From Nocardia yamanashiensis NBRC 100130 (lineage in GTDB: Bacteria; Actinomycetota; Actinomycetes; Mycobacteriales; Mycobacteriaceae): 64,000 bases of DNA. The DNA is taken from NCBI RefSeq assembly GCF_001613325.1, contig NZ_BDCD01000045.1:1-64000 (forward strand), given 5' to 3'. The translations under genes and the position numbers were made by a program. Below, in pieces: positions 17,459-25,381 of this stretch. Position 1 is the stretch's first letter, and the number at the start of each line of letters is the position of its first letter. The notes under the pieces are model-generated. The model had not been told where the DNA came from and made no database searches. It saw only the letters and a program-made list of their open reading frames with translations.

Positions 17459-18244
17459 TCAAGCGGTGGCAGGGAAAACACTCAAGATGAGCTGAATGTG
17501 TTCAGTCGGTGAGGATCCCACCACTCCCAGATGATGGGTGATGGCTGAGCGGGTGCGGCTGGTGCGCGGTTCGCGGAGCCAGAGCCGGGGTCGCTCGCGG
17601 GTGTAGGCGACCGCGCCGTCGTTCCAGACCTTCCGGAATTGGCGGTGCCGGCCCATCTCGGCCAGGAACTTGCTGGTGTGCGGGGCACCGGCAGCGCGCG
17701 CGAGCCGGCCGCGCAGCATGCGAACCGCGAGCGTCACCTCTTGCTCCCACTCCAGCAGCACGTGGCGTGCGCGAGCGTCGGTGAGCATCCATCGCAGCGC
17801 GTTGCCGTTCTCGCGTATGCCGGGAAAGGTCCCGGCGTGCAGGTCGTTGCTGGCCAATACGTTCCAGTAGTCGTCGAAATAGGCGGCCAGGGTCGAGGGC
17901 TGGCAGGCGATCCCCCGGTTCATCGCCGGTGCGACCAGTGCGCGCACCTGCTCGAGCTCGGGCGGCTCGGTATCGCAGTGCCCGGCCAGGGTCAGCAGTT
18001 CGCGTTGCTGGGCGAGCGGCAGCGCGCGGGAGCGGTCCAGGACGCGCACGATCGCGGTGAGCACATCGCGGGTCGGGCGCGCTCGGGTGCCCTTCTCCAG
18101 CTGGTTGATATAGCTGGCGCTGACACCGGCGTTGAACGCCAGGCGTTCCCGCGACAGTTTGCGTTCGTCACGCATGCGACGCAGCACCGCACCCAGCGTG
18201 GGTGGTGCGATCAGCACAGAAGTGGGTGAGCAGACGGTGGACAT
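17459..18244 (-). CDS. XRE-type regulator with MmyB-like sensor domain
   Basis: A 261-residue regulator. Residues ~15-75 form an XRE helix-turn-helix (LGAVLRRMRDERKLSRERLAFNAGVSASYINQLEKGTRARP); the rest matches the MmyB-like ligand-binding domain (AYFDDYWNVLASN, GNALRWMLTDARARHVLLEWEQE, FRKVWNDGAVA). AGGAGGTGAAG stands ahead of ATG 18244. It is convergent with the ligase gene (44-base gap) and is bracketed by the ligase 3' end and its decayed second copy, which suggests it arrived by insertion. The target genes are unknown. Confidence 0.9.
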   Translation of the reverse strand: MSTVCSPTSVLIAPPTLGAVLRRMRDERKLSRERLAFNAGVSASYINQLEKGTRARPTRDVLTAIVRVLDRSRALPLAQQRELLTLAGHCDTEPPELEQVRALVAPAMNRGIACQPSTLAAYFDDYWNVLASNDLHAGTFPGIRENGNALRWMLTDARARHVLLEWEQEVTLAVRMLRGRLARAAGAPHTSKFLAEMGRHRQFRKVWNDGAVAYTRERPRLWLREPRTSRTRSAITHHLGVVGSSPTEHIQLILSVFPATA

Positions 18245-18465
18245 GCGACTTCACCTCCTGGAGGTCTCGTAAGCGCCGACCTCGACACCCACGAGCCCGC
18301 TGTTCCCCGACCGATCAGTTCGTTTGTTCCTATCCGATTGCCGCACCGTTCGTATGACATGTCAGCGAGAAGTGATCCGGTTGTGATCCGATCAGGCGAC
18401 GGTGAGCGGTGATGTCGTCCGCCAGAGCAGGATCCGCAGTGGCGGCGAGCCGCGATTCGCACCCA

Positions 18466-18655
18466 CGGTTCTCCGAAACCGAGGGCGGGACGCCGGCGGT
18501 GTCCGCGGACGGCGGAATCCCTTCGGAACTGCGGCGCGTTCGCCCACTACATACCCGCGCCACGCCGTCATCCCCGCGTAGTGTTGCGCCCCATACCGAC
18601 CCCGGCCGCTTCCCGCCGGGCGTCGAAGACCGCTACACCCGCGCCGCCGACTGGT
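18466..18655 (+). pseudogene. Decayed duplicate of the PaaK-like ligase 3' end
   Basis: Positions 18466-18521 match 16865-16920 of the ligase gene (GAAACCGAGGGCGGGACG is identical); 18522-18536 match about 17271-17285; and 18537-18655 match 17297-17415, ending in the same CTACACCCGCGCCGCCGACTG. Relative to the intact gene about 350 bases are missing inside, then about 11 more, so the frame is lost. No start or full domain remains. The stop of the antisense amidase gene lies inside this remnant. Confidence 0.8.
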
Positions 18656-19820
18656 CCGCGCCGGTCAGCGCAGCCGCGCTGACTTCGGCGAACCGCAGCA
18701 GCGCATGGTCCGTGCCAGGGGCTCCGACCATGCAGAGAGACAGCGGCGGACTCGCGTTGTGCGCCAGGGGAATCGCGACGGCAGGCAATCCCGCTAGCGA
18801 CGCCAGGCAGGTCAGCGTCAACGTGCGGGCGCGCCCGCCCTCCAACTCGGCCGCACTCGCCGTGCGCTCGGGCGGAAAGGTCGCGACGGTCGGGAGCATC
18901 AGCACCCGCCCGGCGAGCGCGCCGCGCAACGCGGCAGCCGCATCCACGAGCACCACGCGGGCTGAGTCCGCCGCCGCCTCGGTAACCGAGGCGGCATACG
19001 CGAACCGCTGCGCCACTTCGGGTTCCAGCGCCCCCGGATGATCGGTGATCCAAGCGCCGTGGCACCGCCAAGCCTCGTAAGCCTGAACAGTCCGGAACGC
19101 CGCGAACCAGGCATCCAGCTCCGCCCCCAGGTCGATGGCCGCCGCTCCGAGCAGGGTCGCCGCAGTCAGCACGGTCTCCGCGATCTCGGGATCGGCCACC
19201 GCACAGATGGAGGGGTCCACCACCAACTCGACCGACGTTGACGCAGCCGAATCGAGTCCAGGGAGTAGGACTTCGGCGACCGCCCGCAGGGTCGCCGGGT
19301 CCCGTGCGATCCAGCCGACGGCGTCGAAGGGCGGGGCGAGGGGTAGCAGTCCGCGGCGGTCGATTCGGGCGTGGGTGGTGCGGATGCCCCAGAGGCCCTG
19401 GTAGGCCGCCGGTACGCGGATGGAGCCTGCCGTGTCGGTGCCGAGGCCGATGGTCGCCTCGCCGCGCGCCACGGCTACCGCCGAGCCGCTGGAGGAGCCG
19501 CCTGGAATCCGGTCGGGGGCGGCGGGGTTGAGCGGCATGCCGTAGCGGCCGTTGGCGCCGGTGATGCTGTAGGCGAATTCGTCGGTTTGGGCGATTCCCG
19601 CGATATCGGCGCCGGCGGCCAGCAGTGCCGCGACGACTGCCGAGTGGGCGGTTTCCGGCTGCCGGGGGAATTCCCGCACACCGGCGCCGATCGCGTAACC
19701 GGCCACCGCGTAGAGGTCTTTGACCGCGACGGTGTGGCCGGTGAGCGGGCCCGCGCCCGTGGCGGCGACCAGCGGTGTGCCGTACTCCCGCCACACCGCC
19801 GCGTCGATGCTCGAATTCAC
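18633..19820 (-). CDS. Amidase signature family hydrolase
   Basis: A 395-residue Ser-Ser-Lys hydrolase that should cleave an amide to acid and ammonia. Visible catalytic parts are Lys34 (VAVKDLY), the Gly/Ser loop PGGSSSGS (about 106-113, cis-Ser 109) and the nucleophile in DTAGSIRVPA (about Ser133). It is shorter than many amidases and of the AtzF/indoleacetamide-hydrolase size. The GTG at 19820 overlaps the stop of the acetamidase gene (GTGA), so the two are coupled. The last ~8 residues (DQSAARV) are read from the antisense of the decayed ligase copy, so the original C-terminus may have been replaced. Confidence 0.9.
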   Translation of the reverse strand: MNSSIDAAVWREYGTPLVAATGAGPLTGHTVAVKDLYAVAGYAIGAGVREFPRQPETAHSAVVAALLAAGADIAGIAQTDEFAYSITGANGRYGMPLNPAAPDRIPGGSSSGSAVAVARGEATIGLGTDTAGSIRVPAAYQGLWGIRTTHARIDRRGLLPLAPPFDAVGWIARDPATLRAVAEVLLPGLDSAASTSVELVVDPSICAVADPEIAETVLTAATLLGAAAIDLGAELDAWFAAFRTVQAYEAWRCHGAWITDHPGALEPEVAQRFAYAASVTEAAADSARVVLVDAAAALRGALAGRVLMLPTVATFPPERTASAAELEGGRARTLTLTCLASLAGLPAVAIPLAHNASPPLSLCMVGAPGTDHALLRFAEVSAAALTGADQSAARV

Positions 19821-20959
19821 CTGGCCCGCTCCAGGATTCGCTTGGCGAGATCGCTTCCGGCGTAGTGCGCGAAGTCGGCGACGCGGATCTCCCCGTGCAC
19901 TCCGCGCACCTGATCCACCGCCTGCGAGATGGTGAAATCGCTTGCGGCGCTGAGGTACAGGTATGCCTGCCGGGGGTCGGCGTCGAACAGCGACACCACC
20001 AGCTCCACCGCATTGCGCACGCATTGTTCGAGGGCTTTGTTCAGGTCGGCGTCCAGCCCGGTCGGCAGTACGAAACCGGGTGCGGCGGCGAACGGTCCCA
20101 CACTGCGGCCGAGGCCCGCCGCCACCTCGGCGGCCGGGATCACATCCACGGTGAGCCGGGCCCGCAGTGGCGCTTCCAGCGCGGTCAGCGCGACCTCGCC
20201 ATTGCCCTGCGCGAAGTGCGGGTCGCCGATGTAGAACAACGCTTCCGGAACCTGCACCGGCAGAAAGAGCGTCGCGCCGGGAGTGAGCCGCCGGATATCG
20301 AGATTGCCGCCGTGCAACCCCGGCGGCACTGACGACACCCGCGTATCGGTATCGGTCGCCACCCCGGTGATGCCGAGGAACGGGGAGAGCGGAAACGCCG
20401 CCCGATGCGCCTGCCCGGCGTGCAACGGCATGGTCCCGAACCATTCCCCGTCGCGGTCCTGCACTGAGCAGAACTGCCCGTAGTTCCCGTCGAAGCCGAG
20501 CCGATGCGCCAGTACACCTTTCGCATGCCGGGTCGACACCACCCCGTACGGCGCACGCATGACGAGATCGTCGATGCGAATCGCCAGCAGATCACCCGGC
20601 CGCGCCCCCGCCACCGCGATCGGCCCGGTCACGATGTGCGGTCCGGCCAGCGAATCGCGCTTACGGACGGTACTGATCTCGATCGCGTCGGCCAGCACCT
20701 GATCCGCGGCCACCCCATGAGATCCGAAGTAGGCCAATGGATTCGAGCCCTGATCGTCCAGGAGCCCTTCGTGACTGACCGTGTCCACGATCAGCGACCG
20801 CCCCGGCTCCACCGTCGCGATCGGGGTGTCCCCCGTGCACGGCAGCCGTCCCCACAACACATTGCCCGGTTCGGCGGGCACGTACAGCACATCGCTCGCG
20901 ACTCCGTCGCCCTGTTGCAGCACCGGAAACGCGGGGGCGTCCCCCGACACGATCGCCAT
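19817..20959 (-). CDS. Acetamidase/formamidase family hydrolase
   Basis: The FmdA/AmdA family hydrolyses formamide or short amides. The protein (380 aa) shows family blocks GRSLIVDTVSHEG, TGPIAVAGARPGDLLAIRI, STRHAKGVLAHR, PPGLHGGNLDIRRLTPGATLFLPV and FYIGDPHFAQGNGEVALTALE. I start at ATG 20959, preceded by AGAAGG; the frame extends to 21007 without a better site. It forms a coupled two-gene operon with the amidase and is divergent from a FadR-type regulator with a fitting operator between them, so the pair is likely induced by its amide substrate. Confidence 0.92.
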   Translation of the reverse strand: MAIVSGDAPAFPVLQQGDGVASDVLYVPAEPGNVLWGRLPCTGDTPIATVEPGRSLIVDTVSHEGLLDDQGSNPLAYFGSHGVAADQVLADAIEISTVRKRDSLAGPHIVTGPIAVAGARPGDLLAIRIDDLVMRAPYGVVSTRHAKGVLAHRLGFDGNYGQFCSVQDRDGEWFGTMPLHAGQAHRAAFPLSPFLGITGVATDTDTRVSSVPPGLHGGNLDIRRLTPGATLFLPVQVPEALFYIGDPHFAQGNGEVALTALEAPLRARLTVDVIPAAEVAAGLGRSVGPFAAAPGFVLPTGLDADLNKALEQCVRNAVELVVSLFDADPRQAYLYLSAASDFTISQAVDQVRGVHGEIRVADFAHYAGSDLAKRILERAR

Positions 20960-20995
20960 CAATCGAACACCTTCTCTACCCGGCCCGCCCCGCAT

Positions 20996-21006
20996 TGGTC
21001 GGACCA
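20996..21006. promoter_or_regulatory. FadR-type operator
   Basis: TGGTCGGACCA is a palindrome that matches the FadR-subfamily consensus T-n-GT-nnn-AC-n-A. A second half-like stretch (TACCGACCA) follows within 20 bases. It lies between the acetamidase and the divergent FadR-type gene, 37 bases before the acetamidase start. Confidence 0.65.
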
Positions 21007-21123
21007 TCCGATCTACCGACCATAAGCCGGGCGAACGAATAGCGTCGGCGCCGGTAACCTAACGTAACGAACGGTTTACGACCCCGAAATAGCCTGCATA
21101 CGAACGGATTTAGAGTTGGGGCG

Positions 21124-21816
21124 ATGACAGCCTCGATTCCCCCGCTGCGCCGCCGTCCGCGCAGCGTCAGCGCCGAGGTCGCGGCCCACCTGGAGGGCCT
21201 CATCATCAGCGGCGAACTCCGGGCCGGCGACAAGCTCCCGCCCGAACGCGAACTCGCCACCACCATGAACATCTCCCGCTCGTCCCTGCGCCAGGCCATG
21301 TTCGAACTGGAATCCAAGAAGCTCATCGAACGCCGGCAGGGGCGCGGCAGCACGGTCACCGAAACCCCGCCCGACGCCATGGAATTGGCCGGGAACCTGT
21401 CGGCCCTGGATGTCGAACTCGGCAATGCCACCGAACTGCGCGACCTGGTGGAGCCGCGCATCGCGCACCTGGCCGCCGTGCGCGCGGTCGAATCCAACCT
21501 GCTGGCGCTCGAGGAAGTACTGCTGCACTCGACCGACGGCTGTACCGCGGCCGACTCCCTGCGCCTGGACATCGAATTCCACGCCCTGCTCGCGCACGCC
21601 GCCCAGAATCCGCTGCTCGTCACGCTTTCCGCGATGACGACCGAATGGACGCGCCGTACCCGCACGCTGTCACACCGCACCCGCACCGGCCGGCGAGCCT
21701 CGGCGCGCGGGCACCGATCGATTTTCGAGGCGGTGGCCCGGCACGACGGCGCCGCCGCGGCGGTGGCGATGGAACAGCACCTGCGCGAGGTCCGGGAACT
21801 CAGCACCAATTCTTGA
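21124..21816 (+). CDS. GntR family regulator, FadR subfamily
   Basis: The N-terminal winged helix (VAAHLEGLIISGELRAGDKLPPERELATTMNISRSSLRQAMFELESKKLIERRQGRGSTV) is typical of FadR-type GntR proteins, and the C-terminal ~150 residues are an FCD domain (LRDLVEPRIAHLAA, DIEFHALLAHAAQNP, HRSIFEAVARHD). It is 230 residues long and starts at ATG 21124. It is divergent from the acetamidase-amidase operon with a TGGTCGGACCA operator between, so it probably represses that operon and responds to an amide or its acid. Confidence 0.92.
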   Translation: MTASIPPLRRRPRSVSAEVAAHLEGLIISGELRAGDKLPPERELATTMNISRSSLRQAMFELESKKLIERRQGRGSTVTETPPDAMELAGNLSALDVELGNATELRDLVEPRIAHLAAVRAVESNLLALEEVLLHSTDGCTAADSLRLDIEFHALLAHAAQNPLLVTLSAMTTEWTRRTRTLSHRTRTGRRASARGHRSIFEAVARHDGAAAAVAMEQHLREVRELSTNS

Positions 21817-21826
21817 CCGTTCGGTC
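21815..21826. promoter_or_regulatory. Candidate TetR operator
   Basis: GACCG-TT-CGGTC is an inverted repeat of the kind bound by AcrR-like TetR proteins and lies 24 bases before the TetR start, overlapping the end of the FadR-type gene. TTGACC here could also be a -35 box. Confidence 0.5.
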
Positions 21827-21849
21827 TCGATATGCGTAGGGTTGCGGTC

Positions 21850-22431
21850 ATGGCGAGGACCAAGGAGTTCGATCCGGACTCGGTGTTGCAGCGGGCGCTG
21901 GAGCTGTTCTGGCAGCGCGGGTACGAGGCGACGTCGATGGCGGATCTGGTCGAGCACCTCGGGATTGCCAAGGCCAGCATCTACGGGACGTTCGGGAACA
22001 AGCAGGAGCTGTACGCCAAGGCGCTGCGGCGGTACCTGGACATCACCGATCCGAAGATCATGGACGAGCTGTCCCAGCCGGGCCCGGTACTGCCGGCGGT
22101 CAAGTCACTGGTGGGGCGGTATGTCTCCGAGGCCAGCGACGACGAGCGGCGGCGCGGCTGCATGGTGGTCAACAGCGCGGTCGAACTCGCGGGGCACGAT
22201 CCGGATGTGGCGCGACTGGTCGAATCCAGTTGGGCCTACCTTGAAACGGCGCTGACCTCGGCCCTGTTGCGCGCCCGTGCACAAGGTGAACTGTCCGCGG
22301 ACGCCGACCCGCGCGCACTGGCCCGCTTCCTGCTGGTGTTCTTCCAGGGCGTGCGCGTCCTGGAACGCGCACCCGACGCGGCGGTCCGCCTACGCGACGC
22401 AGCCAAGGTCGCGCTGTCGATACTCGGCTGA
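21850..22431 (+). CDS. TetR/AcrR family transcriptional regulator
   Basis: The DNA-binding part reads VLQRALELFWQRGYEATSMADLVEHLGIAKASIYGTFGNKQELYAKAL, with a helix 3 (GIAKASIYGTFGNK) typical of YxaF/AcrR-like TetR proteins; the C-terminal half (RRRGCMVVNSAVELAGHDPDV) fits the TetR_C family of that branch. The ATG at 21850 opens MARTKEFDPD, the normal start; six upstream residues in frame are less likely. The MFS transporter 80 bases downstream in the same direction is the likely target. Confidence 0.92.
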   Translation: MARTKEFDPDSVLQRALELFWQRGYEATSMADLVEHLGIAKASIYGTFGNKQELYAKALRRYLDITDPKIMDELSQPGPVLPAVKSLVGRYVSEASDDERRRGCMVVNSAVELAGHDPDVARLVESSWAYLETALTSALLRARAQGELSADADPRALARFLLVFFQGVRVLERAPDAAVRLRDAAKVALSILG

Positions 22432-22511
22432 GCGCGAACACCTTCCATCAGCGATCTAGCTTTTCTTTTGCATCAGTTCAAGACTAATCGTTCCAGAAAG
22501 CAGTGGTTCGC

Positions 22512-24149
22512 ATGAACGCGATGGTTACGGCGACCCCGATGCCGTTGACCCGCAAGGCCGGTGGCTTCGCCGCACTGGCCGCCGTACAGGTGGTCACGAT
22601 CGCCTCGATCACCATGCTCACCGTCGCGCTACCCGGCCTGCAAACCCGCTGGAACCTGAGTTCCACACTGCTGGTAGTGATTTCGACCGCCTACAGCGTG
22701 ACATTCGGCGCGCTGCTCCTGGTCGCCGGACGCCTGGCGGATCGCCTCGGACATCGGCGAGTACTCCTCGGAGCGCTGCTCGTATTCACCGCGGCATCCC
22801 TGCTCGCGGCAGCGGCGACCAGCCCCGCCGTCCTGGTGGCGGCCCGCTTCCTCCAAGGAGCCGGTGCGGCCTTCGCAATCCCCGCGGCAATGGCCCTGAT
22901 ACCGGCGGTTTTCGACGATCCCGCCCGGCGCGCACGAGCGACCTCGATCTGGGGCGTACTGGCCGTCACCGGCGCGATCACCGGCACGGTGGCCTCCGGC
23001 TTCGTCGTCGAGTTCATCTCCTGGCGTTGGCTTTTCGTATTCACGGCGGCTGTCGCGACGGCCGCAGCCTGGGTGATCACCCGGCGCGTCCCAAGAGATC
23101 ATCAGGTTCCGGAGCAGTCAGTTCGAAGCACGGTCCCGGCAAGCGCGAACGTAGCTCCACAGCAATCGAACGTCTCTCCGCAGCCCGCGCACGTTGCTCC
23201 ACCGACGGCGCACGATGCTCCACGGCCCGCGCACGCTACTCCGCGGAAGGCGCAGGTCGCTTCACGGCCCGCGCACGTTACTCCACGGACGGCACACGAT
23301 GCTCCACTGCCCGCGCACGTTGCTCGGCGCGCACACGTTGCTCCACAGCGCGCCAGGGCAGTTCGACAACGGACGAGGTTTGCTCTACATCGAGCGAACG
23401 TCGTTCCATCGCCCGCGGGAGCCGGACCACGGACAGGGGTTGCCGCATTCCCGGCGGCGCTCTTGACGGCTGGTCTCACCGCTCTTCTGGGCGGGCTCGC
23501 GGCGGCGTGGATACCGGTGGTGGCGGCCGGCGCAGTGCTGCTCGCCGGATTCGCATTCACCCAGCGCTACACGACGATTCCGCTGTGGCCCCGCTTGACC
23601 GCCACCATGGCGGTGGGCCTGCTCGCCATTCTCGTCGCGGCGGGCGCGAACGCCGCCACCTACTACCTGCTGACCCTCCGCCTCGCCGCCACCGGTCACA
23701 GCCCTGCCGCGATCTCCCTTGTCTTCCTCGCACCGGCCGCAGCGGTGCTCGCCGCCGGCCCGATCGCCGCGCGCCTACTCGCCCACCGCCCGCCCCGCCT
23801 CGTCCTCACCCTCGGATTGGCCACCGCCGCAACCGGATTGCTCCTCCTCGGCGCGACCGCACCCATCCCGCTCGGCAAGTGGCCGGCCCTCCTGATCTTC
23901 CCGCTCGGCATCGGACTGTCGCTCGCGGCGGCCATGGTGACGGTCATGGCCGCCGCCACCGACACCGACCGCGGACTGCTCAGCGGCCTGGCGAACACCG
24001 CCATGGAGGTCGGCCCACCCCTGGTCCTGGCCCTGACCGCCCCTCTCGCAGAGACTTTCGGCTACCGAACCGGCGTCCTGGTCATAGCCGCCGCACCCGC
24101 CCTGGCCGCCCTGGCCGCCCTGGCCGCATTCACCATCCGCCGCACCTGA
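22512..24149 (+). CDS. MFS drug-type efflux transporter with heptad-repeat linker
   Basis: A major facilitator protein (545 aa from ATG 22512) with about six helices before residue ~192 and about eight after ~310. Motif A is GRLADRLGHRRVLL, and GAGAAFAIPAAMALIP and ATSIWGVLAVTGAITGTVASG are typical of DHA2-like exporters. Between helix 6 and the next helix is an insert of about 97 residues made of a degenerate 7-residue repeat (PAHVAPP, TAHDAPR, PAHATPR and so on). It follows a TetR gene, so it is probably drug- or metabolite-inducible efflux. GTG 22503 is an alternative start. Confidence 0.9.
   Translation: MNAMVTATPMPLTRKAGGFAALAAVQVVTIASITMLTVALPGLQTRWNLSSTLLVVISTAYSVTFGALLLVAGRLADRLGHRRVLLGALLVFTAASLLAAAATSPAVLVAARFLQGAGAAFAIPAAMALIPAVFDDPARRARATSIWGVLAVTGAITGTVASGFVVEFISWRWLFVFTAAVATAAAWVITRRVPRDHQVPEQSVRSTVPASANVAPQQSNVSPQPAHVAPPTAHDAPRPAHATPRKAQVASRPAHVTPRTAHDAPLPAHVARRAHVAPQRARAVRQRTRFALHRANVVPSPAGAGPRTGVAAFPAALLTAGLTALLGGLAAAWIPVVAAGAVLLAGFAFTQRYTTIPLWPRLTATMAVGLLAILVAAGANAATYYLLTLRLAATGHSPAAISLVFLAPAAAVLAAGPIAARLLAHRPPRLVLTLGLATAATGLLLLGATAPIPLGKWPALLIFPLGIGLSLAAAMVTVMAAATDTDRGLLSGLANTAMEVGPPLVLALTAPLAETFGYRTGVLVIAAAPALAALAALAAFTIRRT
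23142..23432 (+). repeat. Degenerate 21-bp tandem repeat inside the MFS gene
   Basis: About fourteen imperfect copies of a 21-base unit resembling CCCGCGCACGTTGCTCCACG encode the 7-residue unit PAHVAPR with variants. One copy has lost three bases (PAHVAR) and the frame is kept throughout. The early and middle copies are most alike and the last four (RARAVRQ, RTRFALH, RANVVPS, PAGAGPR) have drifted. Confidence 0.85.
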
Positions 24150-24297
24150 CCGATACGCGACAGCATCCAGCGAAGCCGACCAGTCCATGCCTCAACCGGC
24201 AACAACCGCTGGCACTCCTGCCCTCCCACACCGCCGATGGCACCCGAGACCTCTACCGAACCAACCGAATTCGCTACAGCACGAAGGGAACCCAAGC

Positions 24298-25059
24298 ATG
24301 AACGCGCGTTTCGATGACAAGGTCGTCTTCATCACCGGCGGCGCGGGCGCGATCGCGGGCGTCACCGCGCAGGCGTTCGCCGACCGCGGCGCGCGCGTGG
24401 TCCTCGCCGACCGCAACCCCGACAAGGTCGCCGCCGCCGCGGCCCGCCTCACCTCCAACGGCGGCAAGATCGACTGGGTGAGCGCCGACGTCACCGACAG
24501 CGCCCAGCTCGGCGCCGCCGTCGCCGAGGTGGTGCGCCGTCACGGCGGCCTGCACATCGCTTTCAACAGCGCGGGCGTCTTCGGCAAGAACTCCCCCACC
24601 GCCGACCTCGACGAATCCACCTGGCAGACAGTCCTGGACGTCAACCTCACCGGCGTCTTCCTCGCCATGAAGCACGAGATCGCCCACATGCGCACCCAGG
24701 GCGGCGGCGTCATCATCAACATGGCCTCCAACATCGGCGCCCACGGCCGCCGCCCCGGCCTAGCCGCCTACGCCGCGTCCAAGGCAGCGGTCAGCGTCCT
24801 CACCCAAACGGCCGCCCGCGACCACATCGCCGAAGGCATCCGCATCAACGCCGTCAGCCCCGGCGCCAGCGACACCCCTATGTCCTACCGCCCCGGCGAA
24901 TCCCGCTCCGACCGCGACGCCCGCGTACAGTCCGCCGTCCCCGCCGGCCGAGTCAGCGACCCCACCGAAATAGCCGCCGCCGTCCTCTGGCTCGCCTCCG
25001 ACGACTCCAGTTTCGTAGTCGGCCACGACCTAGTAGTCGACGGCGGCGCCACCGCCTGA
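24298..25059 (+). CDS. Short-chain dehydrogenase/reductase
   Basis: A 253-residue classical SDR that should oxidise or reduce a hydroxy/keto group with NAD(P). Seen are the cofactor loop TGGAGAIAG (residues ~13-21), the Asp after strand 2 (VVLADRNPDK), which favours NAD, the NxAG-like NSAG, the catalytic Ser in NMASNIG, YxxxK (YAASK) and the C-terminal VVGHDLVVDGGATA. I start at ATG 24298; the upstream frame to 24187 looks non-coding. It follows the efflux gene by 148 bases in the same direction and could be expressed with it. The substrate is unknown. Confidence 0.92.
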   Translation: MNARFDDKVVFITGGAGAIAGVTAQAFADRGARVVLADRNPDKVAAAAARLTSNGGKIDWVSADVTDSAQLGAAVAEVVRRHGGLHIAFNSAGVFGKNSPTADLDESTWQTVLDVNLTGVFLAMKHEIAHMRTQGGGVIINMASNIGAHGRRPGLAAYAASKAAVSVLTQTAARDHIAEGIRINAVSPGASDTPMSYRPGESRSDRDARVQSAVPAGRVSDPTEIAAAVLWLASDDSSFVVGHDLVVDGGATA

Positions 25060-25381
25060 CCCCCGCCACCGCCTGGCCCCCGCCCGCACCTGCCCCATCG
25101 TCGGCCGAACCGTCATACCTGCCCGCCGTCGCACCCGCTCACGTGGCCGATGGGTGAGGGCGCACGCCTTGCTCGATACCTCACCAACCCGCCGAATCGG
25201 TTCCCGGTCCCGTGGCACGAGTGGCACACCAGTGCGGGGAAATCGGACAATTCTGCACGCTGGTGTGCCACTCGACGTGAAGTCGATGTGGGGTGGTGTC
25301 TCTCGGGGCGGAGGGATCGGGGGTGGCGGGTCCTCCTTGCGGGAGAGGATTCGGGGCACGAGGCGAACTAGGGTGGCGGGG
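25060..25381. other. Intergenic stretch with one strong inverted repeat
   Basis: About 320 bases between the SDR and the histidine kinase. The first part is C-rich with no recognised gene. It contains the 15-bp inverted repeat listed separately. Short open frames cross it, but none has a ribosome site or family resemblance. Confidence 0.6.
25218..25274. repeat. 15-bp perfect inverted repeat upstream of kinase gene
   Basis: CGAGTGGCACACCAG (25218-25232) and CTGGTGTGCCACTCG (25260-25274) are exact reverse complements 27 bases apart. Transcribed, they would form a long stem-loop about 100 bases before the kinase start. No T-run follows. It could be a terminator for the SDR, a binding site or a leftover of a small mobile element. 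Confidence 0.7.

Noticed and set aside
23142..23432. CRISPR-like regular repeats
   Set aside because: The units are contiguous, lack unique spacers, keep a protein reading frame and are degenerate. This is a coding tandem repeat.
25218..25274. Insertion-sequence ends
   Set aside because: The arms are only 27 bases apart, with no transposase and no target duplication seen. Kept only as an inverted repeat.
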